Positions 48,801-60,348 of a DNA stretch of 64,000 nt are shown piece after piece. The stretch spans positions 1-64,000 of the forward strand of contig JBHGNT010000003.1 of NCBI GenBank assembly GCA_043228905.1, in the 5' to 3' direction. This DNA is from Azolla caroliniana (lineage: Eukaryota; Polypodiophyta). Within the stretch, counting starts at the first letter, position 1. Every line of letters starts with the position of its first letter. A program made the translations under genes and the position numbers. Under the pieces are notes generated by a model, which saw only the letters and a list, made by a program, of their open reading frames with translations, made no database searches and was not told the DNA's origin.

Positions 48801-51800
48801 TTCGAATTGCATGTTTGAACACAAAAATCCAATATCATACAAGCCAGGTATGAACATTTTCATTTACTCACACGTTCTTGTCTACGGCTTCCTCAACTTG
48901 CCTATTTTCTTACTTTCTCTCCACCTGAGTTTCAAAGTCATGATTTTTCATTGTCATATCATAGCTAGTGTTGTTGCCTTCGATTCGCATGTTTGAACAC
49001 AAAAATCCAATATCACATGAGGCAGGTATAAACATTTTCATTTACACACACGTTCTTGTCTACTGCTCCCTCCACTTTGCTATTTTCTTCATGTCTCTCC
49101 ACCTGACTTTCGAAATCTTGATTTTTCATTCTCATATCATAGCTATCATTGTTACCTTCTATTCGCATGTTTGAACACTAAAATCCGATATCACACGCAA
49201 CAGTTATGAACATTTTCATTTACGCACACGTTCTTATCTACGCCTTCATCAACATTTCTATTTTCTTCATGTCTCTCCATCTAACTTTCAAAATCTTCAT
49301 TTTTCATTGTCATATCATCGCTAGCGTTGTTACCTTCCATTCGCATGTTTGAACACTAAAATCCGATATCACACACAACAGATATAAAATTTTCATTTAC
49401 TCACACGTTCTTATCTACGCCTTCATTAACATTCCTATTTTCTTCATATCTCTCCACCTGAATTTCAAAATCTTGATTTTTCATTGTCATATCATCGCTA
49501 GCGTTGTTTCCTTCGATTCACATTTTTGAACACAAAATTCTGATATCACACGAGGCAGGTATAAACATTTTCCTTTACTCACACGCTCTTGTCTACGACG
49601 TCCTCAAGTTTGCTATTGTCTTCATGTCTATCCACCTGAGTTTCAAAACTATGATTTTTCAATACCATATCATAGCTAGCTTTGTTGCCTTCGATTCGCA
49701 TGTTTGAACACTAAAATCCGATATCACACGAGATAGGTGTGAACATTCTCCTTTACTCACGCGCTCTTGTCTACGACGTCCTCAACTTTGCTATTATCTT
49801 CATGTCTGTCGACCTGAGTTTCAAAATCATTATTTTTCAATCCTATATCATAGGTAGCGTTGTTCCGTTTGATTCACATGTTTGAAAACTACAATCCGAT
49901 ATCAGACGAGGCAGGTATGAACATTTTCCTTTACTCGCACGCTCTTGTCTACGACGTCCTCAACTTTGCTATTATCTTCATGTCTCCCGTCCTGAGTTTC
50001 AAAATCATTATTTTTGTATTCTATATCATAGCTAGTGTTGTTAGCTTCGAATCGTATGTTTGAACACAAAAATCCGATATCACACGAGGCAGGAATGAAC
50101 ATTTTTCTTTACTCATGCGCTCTTGTCTACGACATCCTCAACTTTGATATTTTGTTCATGTCTGTCCACCTGAGTTTCAAAATTATGATTTTTCAATCCC
50201 ATAACATACGTAGCGTTGTTACCTTCTATTCGAATGTTTGAACGCAAAAATCCGATATCACGTGAACCAGGTATAAACATTTACGTTTACTCACGCGCTT
50301 TTGTCTACAATTTCCTCAAATTTGCTATTATTTTCATGTCTCTCGACCTGAGTTTTAAAATCATCATTTTCTATCCCATATCATACCCAACGTTGTTGCC
50401 TTCTATTTGCATGTTTGAACACAGAAATCCGATATCACACGAGGTAGGGATAAACATATTTCTTTACTCATGCGCTCCTATCTACGACGTCCTCAACTTT
50501 GCTATTTTATTCATGTGTGTCCACCTGAGTTTGAAAATTATGAATTTTCAATGCCATATCATAGCTAGCGTTGTTACCTTCCAGTCGAATGTTTGAACAC
50601 AAAAATCCGATATCACACGAGGCAGGTATGAACATTTTCCTTTACTCGCGCGCTCTTTTGTCTACGACGTCCTCAACTTTGCTATTATCTTCATGTCTCC
50701 CGTCCTGAGTTTCAAAATCATTATTTTTATATTCTATATCATAGCTAGCGGTGTGAGCTTCGAATCGCATGTTTGAACACAAAAATCTAATATCACACAA
50801 GCCAGGTATGAAGATTTTCTTTTACTCACACGCTCTTATCTATGACGTCCTCAACTTTGCTATTTTCTTCATGTCTCTCAACCTAAGTTTCCAAATTATG
50901 TTTTTTCAATCCCATGTCATACCTAGGGTTGTTGCGTTGGATTCGCATGTTCGAACCGAAAAATCTAATATCATACGAGCCAAATATGAAATTTTCCTTT
51001 ACTCAAGCGTTCTTGTCTATGGTTTCCTCAACTTTGCTATTATCTTCATGTCTTTCGACCTCAGTTTCACAATCATGATTTTTCACTGCCAAATGATAGC
51101 TCGCATTGTTACCTTTGATTCGCTTGTTTGAACACAAAAATCGGATATCACACGAGGTAGGTATGAACATTTTCTTTTACTTACACGCTCTTGTCTATGA
51201 CGTGCTCAACTTTGCTATTTTCTTCATGTCTTTCGACCTGAGATTCAAAATTATGTTTTTTCAATCCCATATCATACCTAGTGTTCATGCGTTTGATTCG
51301 CATGTTTGAACACAAAAATTCGATATCACACGAGCCATCTATGAACATTTTCCTTTACTCACGCGCTCTTGTCTACGACTTCCTCATTGTTGCTATTATC
51401 TTGATGTCTCTCGACCTCAGTTTCACAATCATGATTTTTCAATCCCATATCATAGCTAGCGTTGTTACCTTCGATTTGCATGTTTGAACACAAAAATCCG
51501 ATATCACACGAGCCAGGTATGAACATTTTCCTTTACTCACATGCTCTTGTGTACGACTTCCTCAACTTTGCTATTTTCTTCATGTCCCTCCACCTGAGTT
51601 TCATAACTATGATTTTTCAATCCCATATCATAGCTAGCGTTGTTACCTTCCATTCGTATGTTTGAACACAAAAATACAATATCACACGAGCCAGGTATGA
51701 ACATTTTCATTTACTCACACGTTCTTGTCTACGACTTCCTCATCGTTCCTATTATCTTCATGTCTCTCGACCTGAGTTTCAAAATTATGATTTTGTACTA

Positions 51801-53028
51801 CCGAATGATAGCTAGCATTGTTACCTTCGATTCACATGTTTCAACACAAAAATCTGATATCACACAAGGCAGATATGAACATTTTCTTTTACTGACAAGC
51901 TCGTGTCTATGACGTCCTCAACTTTGCTATTAACTGCATGTCTCTCGACCTAAGTTTCAAAATCATTATTTTTCAATACTATATTATAGCTAGCATTATT
52001 ACCTTGCATTCGTATGTCTGCACACAAAAATCCGATATCATACGAGGCAGGTATGAACATTTTTCTTTACTCACATGCTCTTGTCTACGATGTCCTCAAC
52101 TTTGCTATTTTCTTCATGTCTCTCCACCTGAGTTTCAAAATTATGATTTTTTAATCCCATATCATAGCTAGCGTTGTTACCTTCCATTCGTATACTTAAA
52201 TACAAAAATACGATATCACACGAGCTACATATGAACATTTTCATTTACTCACACCTTCTTGTCTACGCCTTCCTCAACTTTGCTATTTTCTATATGTCTC
52301 TCGAACTGAGTTTCAAAATCATGATTTTTCACTTCCAAACGATAACTAGCATTGTTACCTTCGATTCACATTTTTTAATACAAAAATCCAAAATCACACG
52401 AGGTAGGTATGACCATTTTCTTTTACTCATACGCTCTTGTTTACGACTTCCTCAACTTTGCTATTTTCTTCATGTCTTTGCACCTGAGTTTTATAATCTT
52501 GATTTTTCATTCTCATATCATAGCTAGCGTTCTTGTGTTCGAATCACATGTTTGAACAAAAATATTTGATATCAAACGAGCCAGGTATGAACATTTTCCT
52601 TTACTTACGCGCTTTTGTCTCGAACTTCCTCATCTTTGTTATTATCTTAAGTCTCTCGACCTGAGTTTCAAAATTATTATTTTTCAATCCTATATAAGAG
52701 CTAGCATTGTTAGCTTCGATTTGAATGTTTGGACACAAAAATGCGATATGACACGAGCCAAGTATGAACATTTTCATTTACTGAAGCACTCTTCTCCACG
52801 CCGTCCCCAACTTTTCTTTTTTCTTCATGTCTCTCGACCTGAGTTTCTAAATTATGATTTTCCAAACCAATATCATACCTAGCATTGTTGCGTTCGATTT
52901 GCATGTTTATACACAAAAATCTGATATCACAGGAAGAAGGTATGAACATTTTCCTTTACTCACGCGCTCTTCTCTACGACTTCCTCAACTTTGCTATTAT
53001 CCTCATGTCTCTTGACCTCAGTTTCAAA

Positions 53029-53290
53029 ATCATAGCTAGCGTGAGTAAAGGATTGTTAGCTTCGAATCGTATGTTTAAACACAAAAATCCGATATCACAA
53101 GAAACAGGTATGAACATTTTCCTTTACTCACGCGCTCTTCTCTACGACTTCCTCAACTTTGCTATTATCCTCATGTCTCTTGACGTCAGTTTCAAAATCA
53201 TAGCTAGCGTGAGTAAAGGATTGTTAGCTTTGAATCGTATGTTTGAACACAAAAATCCGATATCACAAGAAACAGGTATGAACATTTTCT
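53029..53290. repeat. Tandem pair of 168-bp monomers sharing a micro-inversion
   Basis: GTGAGTAAAGGA, the reverse complement of the satellite's own TCCTTTACTCAC, sits between AGCTAGC and TTGTTAGCTTCG at 53041-53052 and again at 53209-53220. The monomers are 168 bp, a multiple of three, so one frame stays open over three monomers (52885-53424). This is a structural oddity and not evidence for a gene. Confidence 0.85.
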
Positions 53291-53959
53291 TTTACTCACA
53301 CGCTCTTGTCTACGACTTCCTCAACATTGCTATTATCTTCATGTCTCTCGACCTGAGTTTCAAAATATGGACTTTTCCTTCTCAAATCATAGCTAGCGTT
53401 ATTGCATTCGATTCGCATGTTTGAACACAAAAATCCGATATCACACGAGGCAGGTATGAACATTTTCCTTTACTCACGTGCTCTTGTCTACGCCTTCCTC
53501 AACTTTGCTATTTTCTTCATGTCTCTCGACCTGAGTTTCAAAATCATGATTTTCACTACCAAATGATAGCTTCGAATCGTTGTTTGAACACAAAAATCCG
53601 ATATCACACCAGGGAGGTTTGAACATTTTCTTTTACTCACACACTCTTCTCTATGACTTCCTCAACTTTGCTATTATCTTCATGTCTCTCGAACTGAGTT
53701 TCAAAATCATGTTTTTTCAATCCTATATCATAGCTAGCCTTGTTAGCTTTGAATCGCATGTTTGAACATAGAAATTCGATATCACACGAGTCAGGTATGA
53801 ACATTTTCCTTTACTCACGTGCTCTTGTCTATGACTTCCTCAACCTTGCTTTTTTCTTCATTTCTTTGCACCTGAGTTTTATAATCTTGTTTTTCCCTTC
53901 TCATATCATAGCTAGTGTTCTTGCGTTCAAATTGCATGTTTGAACAAAAAAATCCGATA

Positions 53960-56900
53960 CCATAGAGTGTCATTAGCTTCGATTCGCATGTTGGAACACA
54001 AAAATCCGATATGACACGAGCCAGGTGATAACATTTTTATTTACTCTCATGCTCTTGTCTACGCCCTTCTCAACTGTGCTTTTTTCTTCATATCTCTAGA
54101 CCTGAGTTACAAAATTATGAATTTTCAATTTCATATGATAGAGTGCATCGTTAGCTTCGATTCACATGTTTGAACACAAACTTCCAAAATCACATGAACC
54201 AGGTATGAAGATTGTAATTTACACTCGCGCTCTTGTCTAGGCCCTCCTCAACTTTGCTTTTTTCTTCATGTCTCTGGATCGGAGTTTCAAAATCATGTTG
54301 CAACACAAAATTCCGATATCACACGAGCCAGGTATGAACATTTTCATGTACTAAAGCGCTCTTCTCTACGTCCTCCTCATATCTCTCGACCTGAGTTACA
54401 AAATTATGATTTTTCAATTCGACATGATAGAGTGTGTCGTTAGCTTCGATTTGAATGTTTGAACACAAAAATCTGATATGACACGAGAACGGTGAGAACA
54501 TTTACATTTACTCTCGTGCTCTTGATTACGCCCTCCTCAAGTGTGCTTTCTTCTTGATGTCTCACATGAGGAAGGTATAAACTTTTTCCTTTATTCTCGC
54601 ACCATTGTCTACGCCTCCCTCAAATTTGCTTTTTTCTTCATGTCTCTCGACCTGAGTTTCAAAATAATGATTTTTCAATTGTATATCATAGCTTGCGTTG
54701 TTTGCTTCAATTCGCATGTTGGAACACAGAAATCCGATATCACACGAGGTACGTATGAACATTTTCATTTACTCACACGTTCTTGTCTACGTCTTCCTCA
54801 AGTTTGCTATTTTCTTCATGTCTCTCGACCTGAGTTTCAAAATCATGATTTTCACTGCCAAATGATAGCTAGGATTGTTACCTTCGATTTGCATGTTTGA
54901 ACACAAAAATCCGATATCACACGAGGCAGATATGAACATTTTCTTTTACTCACACACTCTTGTTTATGACTTCCTCAACTTTGCTATTTTCTTCATGTCT
55001 CTCCACCTGAGTTTCAAATTCTTGATTTTTCATTCTCATATCATAGCTAGCGTTGTTGCCTTCGATTCGAATGTTTGAACAATGAAATCCAATATCACAC
55101 GAGGCAGGTATGAACATTTTCCTTTACTCGCATGGTCTTGTTTACGACGTCCTCAACTTTGCTATTTTCTCTATGTCTCTCGATTTGAGTTTCAAAATCA
55201 TCATTTTTCACTGCCAAATGATAGCTATCATTATTTCCTTCGATTCGCTATTTGAACACGAAAATCCAATATCACACGAGGTAGGTAGGAAAATTTTCTT
55301 TTACTCACACGCTCTTGTCTACGGCTTCTCCAACTTTGCTATTATCTTCATGTCTCTCGACCTGAGTTTCAAAAACTTGACTTTTCATTCTCATATCATA
55401 GGTAGCGTTGTTGCCTTCGATTCGCATGTTTGAACAATAAAATTCAATATCACACGAGCCAGGTATGAACATTTTCCTTTACTCACATGCTCTTGTCTAC
55501 GACGTCCTCAACTTTGCTATTTTCTTTATGTCTCTCGACTTGAGTTTCAAAATCATCATTTTTCACTGCCAAATGATAGCTAGCATTGTTTCCTTCGATT
55601 CGCTGTTTGAATACGACAATCCGATATCACATGAGGCAGGTATGAACATTTTCTTTTACTCCCACGCTCTTGTATACGACTTCTCCAACTTTGCTATTAT
55701 CTTTATGTCTGTCGACCTGAGTTTCAAAAACTTGATTTTTCCTTTTTAAATAATTGTTAGCGTTGTTGCCTTCGATTCGCATGTTTGAACACAAAAATCC
55801 GATATCACACGAGGCAGGTATGAACATTTTTCTTTACTCACATGCTTTGGTCTACGACGTCCTCAACTTTGTTATTTTCTTCATGTCTCTCCACCTAAGT
55901 TTCAAAATTATGATTTTTCAATCCCATATCATAGCTAGCGTTGTTACCTTCCATTCCTATGTTTGAACACAAAAATACGATATCACATGAGCTACGTATG
56001 AACATTTTCATTTACTCACACATTTTTGTCTACGCCTTCCTTAGCTTTGCTATTTTCTTCGTGTCTCACGACCCAGGTATGAATATTTTCATTTACTAAA
56101 GCGTTCTTCTCTACGTCGTCCTCAACATTGCTTCTTTCTTCATGTCTCTCGACCTGAGTTTCAGAATCATGATTTTTCAATTCCATATCATAGAGTGTGT
56201 CATTAGCTTCGATTCGCATGTTCGAACACAAAAATCCGAAATGACACGAGCTAGGTGAACATTTTCGTTTACTTTCGTCCCCGTGTCTACGCCCTCCTCA
56301 ATTGTGCTTTTTTTCTTCATGCCTCTACACCTGAGTTACAAAATTATGATTTTTCAATTCCATATGATAGAGTGCGTTGTTAGCTGCAATTCGCACATTT
56401 GAACACACTTCCAAAATCACATGAGCCATGTATGAACATTGTCATTTACTCTCGCGCTCTTGTCTAGACCCTCCTCAACTTTTCTTTTTTCTTCATGTCT
56501 CTCGACCTGAGTTTCAAAATCATGATATTTCAATTCCATATCATAGACTGTGTCATTATCTTCGATTCGCATGTTGGAACACATAAATCTGATATCACAC
56601 GAGCCAGGTATGAACATTTTCATTTACTGAAGTGCTCTTCTCTACTACGTCCTCAACTTTGCTTTTTTCTTCATGTCTCTCGACCTGAGTTTCATAATAA
56701 TGATTTTTCGATTCCATATCATAGAGTGTGTCTTTAGCTTCGATTGGCATGTTGGAACACAAAAATCCGATATGACACGAGCGAGGTGATAACATTTTCA
56801 TTTACTCTCGTGATCTTGTCTACGCCCTCCTCAACTGTGCTTTTTCTTCATGTCTCACATGAGGAAAGTATAAACTTTTTCCTTTATTCTCGCACTATTG

Positions 56901-59299
56901 TCTACACCGTCCTCAAATTTGCTTTTTTCTTCATGTCTCTCCACCTGAGTTTCAAAATCATGAATTTTCAATTCCATATCATAGAGTATGTCATTAGCTT
57001 TGATTCTCATGTCGGAACACAAAAATCCGATATCACACGAGCCACATATATACATTTTCATTTACTGAAGTGCTCTTCTTTACGTCGCCCTCAACTTTGC
57101 TTTTTTCTTCATGTCTCTCGACCTGAGTTTCAGAATAATGATTTTTCGATTCAATAGCATAGAGTGTGTCCTTAGCTTCAATTCGCATATTGGAACACAA
57201 AACTCCGATATGACACGAGCCAGGTGAGAACATTTTCATCTACTCTCGTGCTCTTGTCTACGCCCTCCTCAACTGTGCTTTTTTCTTCATGTCTCTAGAC
57301 CTGAGTTACAAAATTATGATTTTTCAATTGCATATACTAGAGTGCATCATTAGCTTCAATTCGCATGTTGGAAAACAAAAATCGGATATCACATGAGGCA
57401 GGTATGAACATTGTCATTTACTCTCGAGCTCTTGTCTATGCCCTCCTCAACTTTGCTTTTTCCTTAATGTCTCTCGAGTTGAGTTTAAAAATCATGATTT
57501 TTCAATTTCATATGATAGAGTACGTCATTAGCTTCGATTTGAATATTTAAACACAAAAATCCAATATCACACAAGGCAGGTATGAACTTTTTCCTTTAGT
57601 GTCACGCTATTGTCTATGCCGTCCTCAACTTTGCTTTTTTCTTCATGTCTCTCGACCTAAGTTTCAAATTCATGATTTTTCAATTCTATATCATAGAGTG
57701 TGTAATTAGCTTCGATTGGCATGTTGGAACACAAAAATCCGATAGCACACGAGCCAGGTATGAACATTTTCATTTACTGAAGTGCTCTTCTCTACGTCGT
57801 CCTCAACTTGGCTTTTTTCTTCATGTCTCTCGACTTGAGTTACAAAATTATGATTTTACAATTCCATATCATAGAATGCGTCGTTAGATTGAATTTGAAT
57901 GTTTGACCAGAAAAATCTGATATGACACGAGCCCGGTGAGAACACTTTCATTTACTCTCGTGCTCTTGTCTACGCCCTCCTCAACTGTGCTTTTTTCTTC
58001 ATGTCTCTAGATCTGAGTTACAAAATTATGATTTTTCAATTGCATATGCTAGAGTGCGTCGTTAGCTTCGATTTGCATGTTGGAAAACAAAAATCGGATA
58101 TCACACAAGGCAGGTATGAACTTTTTCCTTTAGTTTCACGCTATTGTCTATGCCGTCCTCAACTTTGCTTTTTTCTTCATGTCTCTCGACCTAAGTTTCA
58201 AATTCATGATTTTTCAACTCTATATCATAGCGTGTGTAATTACCTTCGATTGGCATGTTGGAACACAAAAATCTGATAGCACACGAGCCAAGTATGAACA
58301 TTTTCATTTACTGAAGCGCTCTTCTCTACGTCGTCCTCAACTTTGCTTTTTTCTTCATGTCTCTCGACTTGAGTTACAAAAGTATGATTTTTCAATTCCA
58401 TATTATAGAATGCGTGGTTAGATTCAATTTGAATGTTTGAACACAAAAATCCGATATCACATGAGCTAGGTGAGAATATTTTCATTTACTGTCGTGCCAG
58501 CTTCGAATCGATTCGCATGTTCGCGTCTTGGATTCAAATATGATAGAGTGCGTCGTTACTCTCGCACTCTTGTCTAGGCCCTCCTCAACTTTGCTTTTTC
58601 TTTAATGTCTCTCGAGCTGAGTTTCAAAATCATGATTTTCCATTGCATATGATAGAGTGCGTCGTTAGCTTCGATTTGAAGATTTCAACACAAAAATCTG
58701 ATATCACACGAGGCAGGTATGAACTTTTTCCTTTATTCTCACGCTATTGTCTACGCCCTCCTCAACTTTTCTTTTTCTTTAATGTCTCTCCACCTTAGTT
58801 TCAAAATCATGATTTTTCAATTCCATATCATAGAGTATGTCATTAGCTTCGATTCGCATGTTGGAATACAAAAATCCGATATCACACGAGCCAGGTATGA
58901 ACATTTTCATTTATTGAAGCGCTCTTCTCTACGTCGTCGTCAACTTTGCTTTTCTCTTCAGGTCTCTTGACTTGAGTTACAATATTATGATTTTTCAATT
59001 CCATATGATAGAGTGCGTCATTAGTTTTGATTCGCATGTTTGAACACAAAATTCCAATATCACATGAGACAGGTATGAATATTGTCATTTACTCTCGCGC
59101 TCTTGTCTAGACCCTCCTCAACCTTTCTTTTTCCTTCATGTCTCTCGATCTGAGTTTCAAAATCATGATTTTTCAATTCATATGATAGAGTGCATCGTTA
59201 GGTTCGATTCGAATGTTTGAACACAAAAATCCAATATCACACGAGCTAGGTATGCACATTTTCCTTTATTCTCGCGCTCTTGTCTGCGCCCTCCTCAGA
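53960..59299. repeat. Satellite block D, most diverged variants
   Basis: Marked by CATAGAGTGTGTCATTAGC in place of CATAGCTAGCGTTGTTAGC, plus TTACTGAAGCGCTCTTCTC, CGTCGTCCTCAACTTTGC and ATGTTGGAACAC. It includes truncated monomers in which GTCTCACATGAGGA joins two distant parts of the unit (54559 and 56852), a scrambled patch at 58495-58560, and dimer repeats at about 55088-55745. No genes seen. Confidence 0.93.
57240..58490. repeat. Short HOR with a one-monomer difference between offsets
   Basis: CTGAGTTACAAAATTATG with GCATATACTAGAGTGC at 57301 recurs at 58013 (offset 712 bp, 4 monomers). TTCCTTTAGTGTCACGC at 57591 recurs at 58125 (offset 534 bp, 3 monomers). The second copy is therefore missing one whole monomer. 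Confidence 0.78.
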
Positions 59300-59312
59300 A
59301 TCACGACCTGAG

Positions 59313-60348
59313 TTGAGGACGGCGTAGAAAAGAGCACGAGAGTAAATAAAAATGTTCATACTTGGCTCGTCTGATATCGGATTTTTGTGTTCAAACCTGC
59401 GAATCGAAACTAACAACGCAAGCTATGATATACAATTGAAAAATCATGATTTTGAAACTCAAGTCGAGAGACATGAAGAAAAAAGCAAAGTTGAGGAGGG
59501 CGTAGACAAGAGCGCGAAAGTAAATGAAAATGTTCATACCTGGCTTGTGTGATATCGGATTTTTGTGTTCAATCCTACGAATCAAAGCGAACGATGCGAG
59601 CTATGATATACCATTGAAAAATCATGATTTTAAAACTTAGGTCGAGAGACATGAAGAAAAAGCAATGTTGAGAAGGTCGTAGACATGAGCGCGTGAGTAA
59701 ATGAAAATGTTCATAGCTACCTCGTATCATATCGGATTTTCGTGTTCACACATTCGTATCGAAGCTAATGACGCATTCTATTATATGGTATTGAAAAATC
59801 ATGATTTTGAAACTCAGGTAGAGGTACATGAAGGAAAAAACAATGTTGAGGAGGGTGTGGACATGAGAGCGTGAGTAAATGAAAATGTTCATAGATGCGT
59901 CGTTTGATGTCGGATTTTGGTGTTCACACATGCGAATGGAAGCTAACTAGGAACTCTATAATATGGAATTGAAAAATCATGATTTTGAAACTCAGTTCGA
60001 GAGTCATTAAGGATAAAGAAAAGTTGAGGATGACGTAGAGAAGAGCGCTTGATCAAATGAAAATGTTCATACTTGGCTCGTGTGATATCGGATTTTTGTG
60101 TTCAAACATGTGCATCAAACCTAATGACGCACTCTATCATATGGAATTGAAAAATCATGATTTTGAAATTGAGGTCGGGAGACATGAAGAAAAAAAAAAG
60201 TTGAGGAGGGTGTAGACAAGAGCGTGTGAGTACATGCAAATATTTATACCTGGCTCGTGTGATATTGGATTTTTGTGTTCAAACATGGGAATCAAACCTA
60301 ACAACGCTAGCTATGATATACAATTGAAAAACCATGATTTTGAAACTG
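59313..60348. repeat. Inverted satellite block, about six monomers
   Basis: From GTTGAGGACGGCGTAG onward the satellite reads as its reverse complement (GATATCGGATTTTTGTGTTC, TTGAAACTCA, CGAGAGACATGAAG). GTTGAGG-type unit starts lie at 59313, 59490 and further at about 178-bp steps to 60200. The block ends within GATTTTGAAACT at about 60348, where retroelement sequence begins. The head-to-head junction has a 13-bp spacer (59300-59312) of scrambled satellite. Confidence 0.93.

Larger units (their letters stand above)
41730..53960. repeat. Satellite block C
   Basis: Monomers of the same family and orientation, marked by TTTCATTTACTCACGCGCTC, TTGTCTACGACCTCCTCAAC, TTTGCTTTTTTCTTCATG (later TTTGCTATTTTCTTCATG or GCTATTATCTTCATG) and GATTTTTCAATTCCATATC. 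Toward the right GTTGTTACCTTCCATTCG and ACACGAGGCAGG variants dominate. Divergence between neighbours is clearly higher than in block A, with isolated dimer duplications. In this block stop-poor frames lie on the plus strand (typical peptide MFEHKNPISHEPGMNIFIYS); they are repeat artefacts. Confidence 0.95.

Noticed and set aside
52885-53424. A 179-codon ORF with three internal repeats
   Set aside because: It exists because two monomers here are 168 bp, divisible by three. It is satellite sequence with no start context or domain.
1-59300. Dozens of 60-137 codon ORFs with similar peptides (for example MFIPGSCDIGFLCSNM on minus, MFEHKNPISHEPGMNI on plus)
   Set aside because: They follow the 178-bp satellite, occur on both strands, start and stop at monomer-linked positions, and change frame each monomer. 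There is no sign of selection for protein.
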